From the NCBI GenBank assembly GCA_963854835.1, contig OY978526.1, forward strand, positions 63,289,765 through 63,353,764: DNA of 64,000 bases, read 5' to 3'. A program made the translations under genes and the position numbers. The notes beneath the pieces were generated by a model. It saw nothing but the letters and a program-made list of their open reading frames with translations. It ran no database searches and was not told the DNA's origin. This stretch comes from Megamerina dolium (lineage: Eukaryota > Arthropoda > Insecta > Diptera > Megamerinidae). Shown piece by piece: positions 35,398 through 49,402 of this stretch (positions within the stretch are counted from its first letter, which is position 1; the number at the start of each line of letters is the position of its first letter).

Positions 35398-35800
35398 ACC
35401 AAGTTCTGGAGCCTGTGTGGACATATGGAGTACAACTATGGGGTATTGCCAGTCAGAAACATATTGAAACATTCCAAAGATTCCAAAACAAAGTCCTGAG
35501 GAGCATCGTTAATGCTCCTTGGTATAACCGTAACACTGATCTTCACCGCGATTTAGATGCTGATTCAGATCACACAACAATATCAAAATTTGCAAAGCCC
35601 ATAAAGAGTGACTAAAAGCACACATTAATCCGGAAGCAACAAAACTTGCCAACACAAACTTGGTCCGAAGAATTAAACGAACGAGGCCCCGTGATCTTCC
35701 CTTGCGATGCCAAATTTCTGATATACGAAGAGTAGCAGAGAATCTTTTGAAATGCATATTACCTGAATTTAATTTCTCGTTAGTTATATGTACTAGTTGC
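35398..35800 (+). pseudogene. Jockey-type LINE C-terminal fragment
   Basis: The plus-strand frame reads QVLEPVWTYGVQLWGIASQK, HIETFQRFQNKVLRSIVNAP, WYNRNTDLHRDL, then a frameshift near 35615 and KAHINPEATKLANTNLVRRI, KRTRPRDLPL. PVWTYG-QLWG-A, QRFQ-K-LR-I--APWY--N--(H/R)-DL and RRL-R--P-DL are signatures of the region after the polymerase in Jockey-clade LINEs. Upstream catalytic sequence is absent. Confidence 0.85.
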
Positions 35801-38335
35801 AATTCAAATAACGTATTTTGTTGATTACTTAATTAATTTGTATTTATATAAAGAATTTTACAAAATGCAATTTTGGTTTTAATTGGAAGGAATTGTTTCT
35901 CTTGCCATAAATGCAATTATTTTTTCAATAACATCGATATTTCCCCTTTTTCCTGATACAAAAAGCTGTCGACATTAATGCATAGATTATTTGACATTAA
36001 TTCAGCACTTCAAAATAAAAAAACAAGTAAAAAATGAATAGTTGTAAAATCGTTTAAGCAATAATTGTTTGAAAATACTTTAAGAAATCAACTGGAAGTA
36101 CGTAATTTAAAATCGAGCTTCAGTTACCCCGAAGACAAATCGTAGCATCCGAATTAAATTTTTGATTTTCTATGAATAATTTGAAGTTTTGCGAAATACC
36201 ATTGAAAAAAAAATGTTGTAGTGTCAAATATTCTAATATGTACAATACTTAGACATGTATTGTATTATAATAAAAGGATTTATGTCATTATATATACATA
36301 TGTCTCGATATATACATGTACATAGGTATATTTTAAGATCCATTCATTACAATAATTGAGTACATACCTATAAACATCTAATTAGTAGTAAAAGAAAAAC
36401 ATTAATAAGCACATGAACATCAATCGTATTATATAAGTGTATATTGTTATTGATATTGTCTGTTCGTTCATAAAATACATACATACAAATACCTACATAT
36501 TATCATGGTATTATTTATACATTAATTGTGTAATTAATTGCAGATTAATACGATACTTGTCAATGAGGATATAGAATACAATACTTTTTCATTAGTAGCT
36601 ATGTGTTACAATTCTGCTTAATATTGCCGCAAGCCATAAAATTGTTGCATGCAATTAATCTATATAGCTGTATATGCGAATGTTAAAATCAGTAGAATAT
36701 TATTGTAAATTGCTAATTGAGATTCTGACGTCAAAATGACTGATTTATTTTTTATTTTGCCTCATTTTATTATACTATTAAATATCGTATTATTGCGAAT
36801 AGTTCAAATAATATTAATAAATTGAAAGGTACCATGTGTATAATAAAATTTGTTTTAAGTATATATTTTTAGGGTTTCTCTATAAAGAGAATGTTTAAAA
36901 ATTTGAATTTCGTATCACCCCAAATTCTATCTCTCTAGATCAGAATGGCTGTGTTTTTATGACTTTTGTGCTTTGCTCTGATTTTACTAGAAAATTTGGT
37001 AGTTCCATTATTGAATTATATTTTTTGCAAAATCAAATTCGATTAATACCCCCCTACATTAATATTCTTCAGTCAACATTTCGTCCTAACCACTGACAGT
37101 ATGAACATACATACACAAATCAATCAATCACATATCAAAATGTGTTATTTAAATGTCAGTACGGACATAGATGTGATGCGATAAGAGATCACAATTTATC
37201 ACGTATTTTATTATAATGAAAAAGACTTTAATTATGCGAAATAAATTGCATACAATTTCCATGAAAAATTGAACTTAATAAAATAGGTTTGGTTAACTCT
37301 CATCATTTTAAATATTCGCTCTCCATAATTACTTTGACCCATTTTATTTGCTTAATTACATTACAATGGCGTTTGACTTTCTTTACCGTCGTTAAAAAGG
37401 AAAATAACTAGCGCCACAACGTAACCTTTAGTAATTGAGAGAAATTCATTAACGAGAAACAATGTATTGTTATTATTATTATTTTCGTAAAAAAAAAAGC
37501 AAAAATCATTTTCAAATAAACGCTTATTAGAAATTTCTCATTTAAAAATTTTATTCAAGTTGACACTTGAGAATATGTAGTACTCGTATATTGCAATAAG
37601 TACAAGGAGCAACATGATAGTGATTGTGTATATATCGTTTGTAGTATCGTGTAGTATGTGCACGTGCATATTAAAATGTGTACATAGGTAAAAGCATACA
37701 TATACTTACACATCCATATATAAGTGTGCAAACATATTAATACATAAGTATAAGCACAACATAATTAACAACATTTAAATACATTATGGCTTTGTGTTAT
37801 ATATAAATTTCATTATGAATAAAAGCATAAAGAAGTCGTAGAGCAAGAAAATCAACATCTTAGCACAGAAGGGATTAACATAAGTAAGCAGTAACAATAT
37901 TACACAATTAGTAAACATGAGAGTGTTGATGAACGCATGTATGTACGTTAAGGTGTACTATATCGGATAGAGAATGCATTTTGGCAATACAGCTCGATGA
38001 AAACCATTAATTTTTAGATATCGTTATGTTAAAAATAAATTCCGAGAATTTAACAACAAACGTAGATTTGGAAGTGCTAATTTTTATCTAAATGTGGTGA
38101 TAAGAGGTAAATAGGTTCGGTGAACATATTTAGCATGTTTTTGTTCTCTTGGAGAAACAAAAAATTTTTCAAATTACATAAAATTTACCCACCTTAATGT
38201 ACTCATACAGGAGTGCTCACTTCTCAACAAAAACAATAACACAGCAGTCGACTACAATTAATGAGAGTCTAAAAAAGCACATGGAATCAACACACACATA
38301 CATAAATATATTTGCTTGAAGATATTTTTTTTTTC
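35801..38335. other. AT-rich spacer, no gene seen
   Basis: About 2.5 kb of low-complexity DNA with CATATA runs. No feature supported. Confidence 0.5.
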
Positions 38336-38965
38336 TCCTTTAAACTCCTAATTGGAGCATAGGGCCTCCACAAGGCTTCGCCATCGCACACGGTTTTGGG
38401 CAGTTGATCTAGCGCCTTCCCATGTGATGCCGGCAGCAGCTAGCTCACCCAGTATTGATTGTCTCCAGGTGTTTCTTGGTCGTTCGCGGCATCTGCTCCC
38501 TTGCGGGTTCCACTCAAGCGATATTCGCGTGATGCTATCTAGCTGCTTTCTTAGCGTGTGGTCAATCCAGCGACACTTTCTACGCTTAATCTGGATCAGT
38601 ATGGGCTCTTCGATCGTCAGACGCCATAGTGCCTCGTTTGCAATAGTGTTAGGCCAGAAAATTCTACAAATGATCCTCAAACACTTGTTGACGAAAGCTT
38701 GCAGTCTCTGCGTTATGGATTTCGAGATCAGCCATGTTTCACTTCCGTAAAGTAGTGTCGATTTCACACATGCGGAGAATATTCGTAATTTCGTGCGTCT
38801 GGATATTTGGGAATTTGCCCATACTGAATTTAGCCGGCCAAATGCTGTCTTTGCTTTGCACAATCGCACAGCCGTCAATCATTATATGGCTTCTATTGGA
38901 ATGATTGATTCTCATAGCTTTGGTCTTTGCAATATTTATCTCTAATCTGAAAATATACATATATA
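38336..38965 (-). pseudogene. LINE thumb/C-terminal fragment (RTE/BovB-style tail)
   Basis: The minus-strand frame runs LEINIAKTKAMRINHSNRS, HIMIDGCAIV, then after a small deletion RLCKAKTAFGRLNSVWANSQ, ISRRTKLRIFSACVKSTLLY, GSETWLISKSITQRLQAFVN, KCLRII. It continues RLTIEEPILIQIKRRKCRWI, DHTLRKQLDSITRISLEWNP, RPRNTWRQSILGELA, RVRWRSLVEALCS and ends at 38348. This is the region after the polymerase palm of a common invertebrate LINE. About 25 residues are missing after MIDGCAIV, where a YLGS motif would be. The open frame is long (176 codons), so the copy is fairly young. Confidence 0.85.
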
Positions 38966-39359
38966 CATATTTATTTATAATTATATATAAATGCGAATAT
39001 TCCAAATTGACTATGCGGAAGTGAATTGAAATAGTTGATGATCCAAATATCATATATTCTTTTGTAAAGGAATATTTAAACGAACAAATAAGTATTTACA
39101 TTGTTAGAAAGTAAGATTAGAGTCGTTTATATGACTGGATATTTAAAGAGCATCAGCACCATGGTTGAGAAAATTCTGCAAACACAAATGATTGCCAAAT
39201 ATTGTAAACTTTTATCAATAGCTTCATCGACTCTTGTCTTATTCTTTTAATCAAAGAACATAGAGAATTCATGCCAGAAAGGGTTTGAATATGGACTACT
39301 ACTCGTATGTTATTCCTCTTGAAGGAATCGTCCAAGTGATAAATGTAAAATGTTTTTCA
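38966..39359. other. AT-rich spacer, no gene seen
   Basis: Nothing recognised. Confidence 0.5.
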
Positions 39360-39645
39360 CTTTTCTTTCATCCAAAATGTTTACATTAACGATGAAGCTA
39401 GTCGACTTTCTATTAACATTTGATGAACGATTCATTTTACAAGCTAATTGTTCATCCAGAGTAAATGCGTTTTGAAAAATATCGAGATGAGGTACATTCA
39501 TTTCAATTCCATTCCGTCAAATTTATGAACTATTTTTGTAGCCAGTGACAGTCTGCGTGAATGTTACATATAAGCAAAGAGGTAAACAAAGATTTTTGTT
39601 CTGGATGATTTCAATCTGCGTGATTCACTTTGCATTTCTATAGTG
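39360..39645 (+). repeat. Dispersed repeat R, copy 1, with a 27-codon ORF
   Basis: Homologous in order and orientation to 55830-56066. Shared phrases are TTTCATC, ACGATGA, TAACATTTGATGAA and TTGTTCTGGA plus CTCTGCGT-like text downstream. A small ORF at 39392-39475 reads MKLVDFLLTFDERFILQANC then SSRVNAF and stops. It aligns with the small ORF of copy 2 (LLTFDER-I-Q----SS---A). Family unknown. Confidence 0.6.
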
Positions 39646-40556
39646 TTCTTGTATTGGAAACATCAATTTAATAACTCAACTGAGTATTTTACCTACAGGA
39701 TAAGTATTGTATAATAACTTTATGTTGTTGTTTATATATAACATATAAACGATACTACATATAGTATCGTGAAAAACCAACATATGCCGTCAGTTAATTG
39801 CTTTAACACCTTTAACTTGCGGTTTGTAGTTAGCACTGCATTGATATTGTTATTGTGTTGCATATTAGAATATATATGTATGTATGTATACATACCATAC
39901 CATACATAAGTATATTTATATTTTCACATTTACGCTCACACTTGAGTTCAGTGCTCGTAAACGTACACATGCATTCGATGAGTATATGTACGTTTTGGTT
40001 GCATCCACCATACGGTTCAACTTTTAATTGCATGACAAGTGCGCATATAAGAAATTGTTCTTAATTAAAGATTAATTGTGATTTAATGTAAAGTATTTTT
40101 GCAGAGCTAAACAATTTAATACCATTTCAAAAGCTAAGCGCGTAAGCGTGTCTTAAGAATTTAAGTGTCATAGTAATGCTCGAATTGCTACAAAAAATCA
40201 TCAAAACTGTTGCATGGTATTATTTCTCAAATTGAAGTATGTGATTGCAAGGCAATATTTGTTTAGATTCAGTTACATATGATTGCAGCTAAAGAATGTT
40301 AAATAGTGGCTTTCTTCCGATAACTTGTGTTGATAAAAATAGTCATATGTGCAGAGCTTCAGTCCTATAGATTTATATCTTCCTATCCAAAGTTTACAAA
40401 AGTAGATAACCGTGATTTTCAATCGAATTCGTTAATTCATGCACTTGTTTATCAACTAGTAATTGAGATCATATATACCGAGTTTCAGCTCTACAACTTT
40501 ATGTTTTCATGTTAAAAGTTTGAAATCATATATTTTTTATTATTTTTAGTTTTATC
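39646..40556. other. AT-rich spacer, no gene seen
   Basis: Nothing recognised. Confidence 0.5.
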
Positions 40557-40779
40557 CAGTCCGGTCTAGTGGTGTTTTTGCAAGGTAACGTGTCTAACTG
40601 CCTCTGGGTGGGGGGTGTTTCTGGTTCAGTTAGACACTGGGGCATGCGCAATCCTTGCTGAACTCATTGCAAGTCAAGTCACTGGAAGTCATGTAGTTCG
40701 TTCTACACGGTATGTTATGATCTTCATTCTGCAATGAGGGTGCCATCATGTAGCTTGTTCTGTTTGTTATGTGATGGAA
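40557..40779 (+). mobile_element. RTE LINE 5'-UTR fragment
   Basis: CTAGTGGTGTTTTTGCAAGG, TAACGTGTCTAACTGCCTC, GCGCAATCCTTGCTGAACTC and TCATGTAGCTTGTTCTG match the 5' end of L1 (complement of 7740-7958). The 5' limit is within a few bases of that of L1, suggesting both reach the true start of the element. Everything after the UTR is missing. Confidence 0.82.
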
Positions 40780-41007
40780 CCTTAATTTTTTAATAACGGT
40801 ATGTACTACAGAGTGATTTATTAAGAGCCTTCGAATTTGATTACAAAAAAAAAAACACATAAAATTTAGAGAAATGTATGATATCTTTATTTGAGTCGAT
40901 AGAACGATTAATATAATTCAATGTTTAAAGATGATTTCATGTAAATGTTGACCGCGGTTGCTCCTCAAATGGTTCATACGCTGGGTCCAATTTTGACATA
41001 CTCTCTC

Positions 41008-42824
41008 AAATTATATCCTGCATATGTAGAGGTATATATAAAAAGTTTGTTCGTATATCCATCCTTTTCTTCCACTACTTTGTATAGGAGCTACATTAAA
41101 AAGCAGGCGTACCTCACCAATTTTTGAGGAACAATTTCTGCCTATAATACTAAACTACCTAGGTTGCAATGGGTTAACCTAGGCGTATTATTTAGTAAGT
41201 TATGGGTGTTTTAAAGTTTAAGATAAATCCAAGACTTTGTACGGAAGCTATATAAAAAGTGGGCGTGGCTTATCTCTTTCTTGTACATCTAATTAATTTT
41301 TCAATATCAAATCACACCTTAAATTTGGTTGTCCTACGCTGAGTAGTTCGTAAGTTATAGCGGTTTAAATTTTTTTTAATTTTCCAAACTTTGTATGGTA
41401 GCCCCATTAAGAAGTGGGTATCGCATGTTGATTTTTTGTCAGATTATTTTCTACTACGATATTAATCTAAGTGTCAATTATGGTTATTCTAGACAGAAGA
41501 TTGCCGAAGTTACAGCTGTTTCAATTTAAAATTTGTATGGGGGCTACGATAAACAGTGGGCGTGGCGAGCCCATTTCCTGTGAGTCTAGTTGCTCTTACA
41601 ATACTAATCCACATCTTAGATCTGGGTGTTCTACGCTAAATAGTTTGTAAGTTATGGCGGTTAACATTTTTGTTTAATTTGCTCAACATTGTATGGGAGC
41701 CCCAATAAAAAGTAGGCGTGGCACACTGATTTTTTGCCAGATTATTTCAGACTACCATGTTAATTTAAGAATCAATTATGGTTATTCTGGACATAAGATT
41801 ATAGAAGTTACAGCTGTTTCAATTTAAAAGAATTTCAGTCATTTTGTATGGGGGCTACTATAAACAGTAGACAGTAGACAATACTAATCGATACCTGAAA
41901 TCTCGTTGTTCTACGCTAAATGGTTTGTAAGTTATGGAGCTTAAAACTTTAGTTTAATTCCCTCGACTTTGTATGGGAGACCCATGAAAGAGTGGGCGTG
42001 GCACACTGATTTTCTGCCATATTATTTCCGACTACGATATTAATTTAAGTGTTGGTTATTCTATACATAAGATTGTAGAAGTTACAGCTGTTTCAATTTA
42101 AAATAATTACAGTCATTTTGTATGGGGGCTACTGTAAACAGTGGGCATGGCGTGTCCATTTCCTGTAAATCTAGTTGCTCTTACAATACTAATCCACACC
42201 TCAAATTTCGTTATTCTACGCTGAATAGTTTGCAAGTTATAACCGGTAACATTTTTGTTTAATTTCCGCAACTTTGTATGGGACACCCAAAAAGGAATGG
42301 GCGTGGCACACTGATTTTTTGCCAGATTATTTCCGACTACCATGTTAATCTAAGTGTCAATTATGGTTATTCTGGACAGAAGACTGTAGAAGTTACAGCT
42401 GTTTCAATTTAAAAGAAGTACAGACACTTTGTGTGAGAGCTACGCTAAAAAGTAGGCGTGGCTCACCCACTTTTTGCGAGATTATATAGTAGTATAATAT
42501 AACTCTATATGCCAAATATTGTTGTCCCCAGTGGTATATTAAGTGAAAATTTCGAGGATAGTCGCTTTAAATGTTTGGTGTGGGCGTGGCTATTGACCGA
42601 TTATGCCTAATATCAATCCCCTCCGTACCCTTGGATCAATATCAGCCAGGTGACAGACAGACGTACGGCCGGACAGACGGACGGACATCGTTAAATAGAA
42701 AATTTAAGCGACGCTGATCACGAATATATATCTATGTCTATATCTCCGGAGATTGCTTCAAGTGGACACAAACATCTGACCGAAATGAATATACCTTGCA
42801 TATTGCATTATGCAGGGTATAATG
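41008..42824 (-). mobile_element. DINE-1-like element, copy E (3' hairpin lost)
   Basis: 5' subterminal repeat at 42809-42821 (TATGCAGGGTATA), GTCY remnant near 42655-42690 (complemented), central units with GTGGGCGTGGC and a 283-304-bp period (near 41716, 41999, 42303), and a 3' subterminal repeat TATATCCTGCATA at 41012-41024. Outside this the GTCGGC hairpin of A, B and D is replaced by unrelated CTCTCTCAAA, so the terminus is broken or different. Confidence 0.75.
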
Positions 42825-44377
42825 AATAAATGAATGAACCGAGCATGTATTTTGATAATAATCTGTAAGCGTTGTTTGTTTGTAAGTAGATTCATGGTTA
42901 CATTATAGACCAAACTGAACATGTTTGATAGTAACATGTTGCACGAAAACAGATGAGCTGCCAAAAAGAAAGTTGCTAAAAATCACCCTGTATAAGTATA
43001 TGTACATATGCTGTGAGTCCAAATGTGTTTGTCCACTCTACTAGAATGTCCTGCATATATTATGCATAAATATGTTTACTCATACTTACGTGCATAGTGA
43101 TTCGAGAGTTAGAATATACAATATGTACACTTGTTTTTGTGATTGCATTTACGCGAATAGGTGTGAGAAACGACAGCGTTTTCCATTGAAAACCCCTATC
43201 TCTTTTCACTCTCTTTCTTTCTCTATCTCTCGCACTCGCCACTATTAATTTTCCTTCTTTCTACCCCTTGTTGGGTATTGAATTTGTCGCATTGTTATAT
43301 TGCGCGTATGTAAATGAATTAGGCTGCACTTCCGTTGCACTTGATCGCATTAATCGTTGACTTGTAAATTCGCTTTCATGCGTCAATGATTTCATTATGC
43401 ACCTCGCCGCTAATATACACATACACACATGCAACATATATGTACATACATGCTCATATGTATCTAAACACGAGAAAATATGTATCGTATATGAACAACA
43501 TCATAGACTAATTAGAATTCAATTCAATTCAAAGTGAGTGTATATGAACTAGTGTTGGAACGGTGTGTTTCTGTGACATATTTCCAGATTACATATCGTA
43601 TATTCCTACACAATGATAATGCTCAGTTCAGTTCAGTTTGATTGGGCTTTTATAAGGAATCTATCATAACTATGTACTTGTAGCAATATATGGATGGAGT
43701 GCTTCATACGGCATTACGATGCCCATATTTTTCAAAGTACTATACGATTTATACGATGTGTTCACAACTAAAAGAATTTAAATGTGTACGTCTATATATT
43801 TCACTGGCTAAAAGCAATAACAGTCTAAGACAAATATGAAGAATAACACTACATATTTCATCAAGTATGTGCATTTGTATTTACTAAGTCATCATATATC
43901 AATTAAGTATAATTTTCCAATATATGAGTAAATGCATCTGATATGTTATATATGAAAACTGATAAGTATTAGTAGTTGCTTATCTATTCAGTGTACTAAT
44001 GAGTACGTGATAACAATAAATGAATATACTCATATTATGTGTTAAGTGAAAATGTAAACAAACATATGGTATTCAACTAACTATTGTATTTGTTGTGTTA
44101 TGTATATTTACTTACAAGAACGTACCACGCACTCAAATTAATTATAATATATTAATTCCACTTCATTAGCATGGAACGAGATATCTAAGGAAAAATACAT
44201 ATGACTGTAATTATAATTGAAACAAATACTCAAACATATGGTTAATAATAACTCCAAGCTTAATATTTACTTTTGTAATAATGACTTTACCGCCTTCGAT
44301 GTGAGTAAAGAGGATATGCATTGCATTGGATATTACTATCGATTACTTAGTTTTATGCGTTATGAATATTCAAAATG
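42825..44377. other. AT-rich spacer, no gene seen
   Basis: About 1.5 kb with CATATG-rich DNA and no supported feature. Confidence 0.5.
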
Positions 44378-44538
44378 TAAAGCTATCAAACTAAAATTTA
44401 ATGTGTAAAGTCACTCTGTTGACAAAATTGACATACTGAAAAATCCTTGTTATCGGATGAAAATAAAGCCTACCTATAATATAAAACCATGTATTTGAAT
44501 CCATATTTTTGAAATTAATGCGTATAAGTATAAAGGTA

Positions 44539-45611
44539 CAAGGCGGTCCCAGAACTACCTGACAACAAAGAAAACACAACAAATTTGGGAAAATTTTTCT
44601 TTTTTTCTCAACATAATCTCCTATTAGCTCTATACACTTTTCCCAGCGATATTCTATAGCTTCGATAACCTGTTTATAGTATGAGCTCATTAAAATAGCC
44701 ATCTATCGCAGACTCCACCTCTTCATTGTTCGCAAATCTTCTAACACCAAGCCATTTTTTCAAATTTGGAAATAGAATATAATCCGAAGGAGCTAAATCT
44801 GGCAAATAAGGTGCGTGCTGAAGTAATTCCAGCTTTAACTCATTGATTTTGGCCATCGCAATAGCGGATGTGTAAACTGGTGCATTGTCTTGATGAAACA
44901 ACACTTTCTTTTTCGCCAAATGCGGCCTTGTTTCTTAAATTTCATCACTTAAACGCTTCAAAAAATTCATAATACTCGGCGTTGATTGTCTTCCTTTTTG
45001 AAGATAATCAATAAAAATCACCCCACGTGCATCCCCAACAGACGCCATCACCTTGCATCACCTTGGGCCCATGTCTCATCCATGGGTCCAAACTCGGCTT
45101 TATTACTGTGAAACATCGCCAAACACTCTATAGAAACATCTTTACGACGTTGTTTTTGTTCTATTGTGAGCAAACGCGGCACCCATCTTTCACACAGCTT
45201 TTTCATCTCCAAATTTTCGGTCAACATACGACATATAGCACTTTTTGAAATGCCTGTAATTTCACTTAGCTCACGCACATTCAGCCGGCGATCATCCAAT
45301 ACCATTTTGTGGATTTTCTTAACCTTTTCTGGCATGGCCACCTCACTTGGTCGGCCACTACCGTATTCGTCTCGGCAGCTGGTACGACCTCGTTTAAACT
45401 CTGCCACCCAATATTTTATGGTCGTAAACGAAGGAGTAGACTCCCCCAGAGTATAATCTAGTTCGGCTTTAACATTTGTTGGACTGAGACCTTCCAAATG
45501 AAAGTATTGAATTACATAACGGTGACCAATTTTTTCCATGTTTACAAATTCACTGAGGTCGTTAACTTTCGATGGATCAAAAAAAAAAATACTAAACAAC
45601 GTGGCGCCTTG
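44539..45611 (-). mobile_element. Mariner (DD34D), degraded
   Basis: A transposase remnant on the minus strand lies within CAAGGCG... at 44539 (preceded by TA at 44537-44538) and the complement of CAAGGCG at 45605-45611. Only 7 bp of terminal similarity is visible, so the limits are tentative. Length of about 1.07 kb against 1.3 kb expected reflects an internal deletion. A SINE copy begins 80 bp beyond it. Confidence 0.7.
44590..45539 (-). pseudogene. DD34D mariner transposase, deleted and frameshifted
   Basis: The likely start is Met at 45539: MEKIGHRYVIQYFHLEGLSP. It continues STPSFTTIKYWVAEFKRGRT, SGRPSEV, VRELSEITGISKSAICRML and WVPRLLTIEQKQRRKDVS, the two helix-turn-helix domains and the WVPR-L linker. 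The first catalytic Asp is in MDETW. The next ~30 residues are deleted (a GGTGATGCAAGGTGATGGCG duplication lies at the join), then VMASVGDARGVIFIDYLQKG in another frame. A stop follows, then KKKVLFHQDNAPVYTSAIAM and YLPDLAPSDYILFPNLKKW, with 34 residues between the two Asp residues. A last frameshift near 44680 leads to YKQVIEAIEYRWEKCIELIG. Inactive. Confidence 0.88.
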
Positions 45612-45689
45612 AAATTTTAAACATGTGTTTTATAAGGTTGCCACTTTTCACCAAAGTAATTTTTTTCAAACTAATGTCTACTAATTTAA

Positions 45690-46066
<377 letters not shown>

Positions 46067-46140
46067 CACTAAAAGCAAAGTTTGAAAATGTACACACTCG
46101 TGTGAAATCCACGCATATTTCGATTCAATTTAACCCGAAT

Positions 46141-46196
46141 TTAGCCTGTTTCGCCAATTGGAAATTCCAAGTTCTCCAGTACTTGAATTTGCCACT
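46141..46196 (-). mobile_element. Short RTE fragment, decayed
   Basis: GGAAATTCCAAG, then GTTCTCCAGTACTTG and CCAC, resembles the complement of the L1 3' part at 4905-4950 with a small deletion. It is short, so the call is tentative. Confidence 0.4.
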
Positions 46197-48073
46197 ACAA
46201 TTTTCAGATAATAATTTCCTTATTGCCAAAATCAACACAGAATGTTGAATATATTATATATATTATACTCGTATAATACAATTTCATGCTACGCTGTGAT
46301 TCCATCAGTTATTAAAATGTAGGTATGTTCATTCCAGAACAGTTCATTAACATGCGTACATATACAAATACCCCTATATACTATATAGATACGCATATAT
46401 ATATTTATAAACACGAATATATTAATGCTAATGTATTAAATATTAATCGAATTGGTACCTGTTCATTTTGTACATATTTAAGGTACAACCACAGACTAAT
46501 AAACCACTTGAAATTACTGAAGTAATTCATTACAAACATACATATGTACAAACATAGCTATAGATACATACTATTTGAATCCATATACATATGTTTATAT
46601 GAGAGTATCAAAATGGGTGGAGAATATGTATTATATCTGACTTATTTCATCATATTCGATTGTCTCGAATACAACATAATCATGTGCTTAACCTCATTTT
46701 ATATTACATACTTTAAAGTACATACAACACACTACATACTTAAAGCACACATACATACATATTCATTACGCATTCATTCAGCAACACTCACAATACACTT
46801 AATTCATTTGATTAATTTCTAAAATTCATTTCATTTGAAATATCGTTATTGAAATCACTGATTTACAAATAGCGGTAACCCATCCAAAGCATGAGTGTGT
46901 ATGCACTCATATGTATTTATATGTACATAATATACAAGTAGAAATTAACCAAACAGTAAAATCCAACATATGTTTTTGCGTACCAGAGATATGCATGAGC
47001 ATTTTGATATGACGCTTTGTGCCACTCTTCAACTATAGAAGTAAGTTAGTGGTGTTCGAAATTATTTCCTAAAATATTATTTATATCATATTACTTTGAT
47101 ACAAAATTTATACAAAATTCATAAATGATTTATGAACATTCAATTGTATTCATGTGACACTTTAGTGTTGCGTTTAGCGTGATGCCTAAATTTTATATAA
47201 TAAAATATTTAATAAAGAAAAGCAAATCACGGAAATCTATCTTCTTTTTTTATGTACACTTGTATTATCCGTACACTTTCAATTAATATTTCTTAAGATA
47301 TATATAACATCTAATTCGGAAGCTTATGAAATAATGAACTCAGTGCACACCTCTGATGCGTATATATGCATAATCATTATAGTTATATATTTGTATGTGT
47401 TACTGTTTACTTGTTCATTACATTCCCACACATATTAATTAACTTCAATATCTATGTACATAAAATACATATGTGTGTGGGTATATATCTTATTATTAAT
47501 GAACATATGTACCATATGTACGTATGTAGTAAGTACTCATATGTACATAGAAGTGAACAGGAAAACAGCGTAAATTAATTTTCGCAAAAAGGTCTAAAGG
47601 CAATTAATTTTAAATCAGATTTTGACTTAAATATTTTTGATTTTCTAATTCGTATTCATTTAATCGTGACGGCTTTTGGTATGCATGTATATGTATACAT
47701 TTTATATAAGGATATGTAAACAAATGTGCGCAGATATATAAATACATGTATGTACAATATAATATTTACGTTCATATGTATGGAAGCGATATTAAGAAAT
47801 TAATTCGATAAAAATTCTCTTTGATTAAAATTCCGAAATTATATTTCATGAAAATGTCGGTTCGTCATACATTTCACTACTCTATAGGCGATGACTTGTT
47901 AATTATGAGGATGTTTGTAGATTTTATGGCGATTTAAAGTTCGTTTTGTAAGAAATCACCAACCATGTATAGAAATGTTCATGTTATCTGTTGGACAAGA
48001 TATGTAGTTTTTGTCGTATGCCAAGATAACACTATGACACAATTTGAGGCCCATTGGAAGACTGTGGAAAGCT
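46197..48073. other. AT-rich spacer, no gene seen
   Basis: CATATG/ACATAC-rich low-complexity DNA. No feature supported. Confidence 0.5.
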
Positions 48074-48166
48074 TTAACCCTTGATTTCCACCCAAATGTT
48101 GACTTTTATGGGAGTTTTTGAAATAAGGCCAAAAAAGGCCCATGCGGGTGCTAGTTAGAGGGTTAA
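48074..48166. mobile_element. Candidate tiny piggyBac-like MITE
   Basis: Bounded by TTAA at 48074-48077 and 48163-48166. The inner ends are inverted in outline: CCCTTGATTTCCACCC on the left and, complemented, CCCTCTAACTAGCACCC on the right. TTAA duplication plus CCCT-first termini are piggyBac hallmarks. At 85 bp, with partial terminal identity, this is a suggestion only. Confidence 0.35.
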
Positions 48167-48424
48167 AATGTTCCAAGAAAATAAATCTGGGAAAATTTTA
48201 ATATAGGTCTCCGAAGACAAGAACTATCCTAAATGTAATTTTATATATTAATTTTCAAATTCCATGATTCTACGTTGGACCGAAAAAGCTAAAATTTAAA
48301 CCGCTGTATAAAATTTGCGATGTAGTAGAGCAGAATCGAATTGAGTATTTTTTTACCGAGGGGAATGCTGTCGTTTGAGATTAGTGAAGTTCTGCGCTTG
48401 TGGAAATAATTTTTTCTTACTGAT

Positions 48425-49402
48425 GTGGCCATTACAGCTGAAAAGCGAATCTAGTATGCTTCGCCAGCCAACTTTTTCCTTCGCTAGTTGGCGCCAGTTA
48501 GAAACTCCAAGCGCTGACAAGTTCTGACGGTTGAGTGATTCGAAATGTTATACACTGATAAGGTCGCTGTCTCCAGCTAGGACCTTTAGCCTATGGCGGC
48601 ATATGTAAGAACAAGCATGATGAGAGTCTTGTAGAGTGTGGTGTTCATTACTCGAGAGAGGGCTAAACTTCTCAATTGCTTGGGCTTAGCCCAAAGTAGC
48701 ATCTGTTAGCAAGAGTGATCCTTTGCAATCCAGGCTGACGTTATTACTGGTGTTAAAGCTGGTTTCAAGATAGATAAAGTTCTTCACTACTTCAAAAGCG
48801 CAGTTATCAACAATGACTTGCTGTCCAAGATGCTGGGACTCTTTGTTTGTTGATACTATGTACCTCTTGCCCTCGTTCATCGTGAAACCCATTCAATACG
48901 ACTCTCTTTCTACCTCTAAGAATGCTCTACTGACTGCTCGCTTGTTCATGCCCATTATGTCAATATCAGCATGCGCTAACAGCATGCGCAACAGCAGCTC
49001 GTATTATTTTCTCCATAATAAAATTGAAGACGTCGCACTTTAACGAATCACCTTGTCTGAAACCTTGTTCGGCAATAAGCGGAGAGGAGAGTTTCACTGC
49101 ATAATGGGAGTTACACAATGTCATTCTGCAAAGCTGAATGAGCTTCGTAGGAATACCTCAGACTTTGTTGTGTAGAGGTAATCCCTTACCGGACTGTCGA
49201 AAGCCGCTTTATAATAAAAAAATAGATGGTGTGTGTAGATCTGTTTTTCTTGGGTCTTCTCCAGGATTTGATGTAGTGTGAAAATCTGGTCGATGGTGGA
49301 TTTACCAGATCTGAAGTCACACTGATAAGGTCCAATCAGGTTGTTAAGGATAGGCTACAACCTTTCACACAGTACGCTGGATAGAAACTTGTATGCTATG
49401 CT
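48425..49402 (-). mobile_element. RTE LINE copy L5, old and decayed
   Basis: The minus strand matches L1 from the YKVLSS region (49402) down to the 3' end (GGCCACATCAGTAAG near 48417-48431). It has many point changes and small deletions; one frame still reads MGFTMNEGKRYIVSTNKESQ then HLGQQVIVDNCAFEVVKNF. It has Gln, not the shared TAG, before the CGFRPGK site. The YADD region is reduced and internal deletions differ from those in L2 and L4. Confidence 0.85.
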
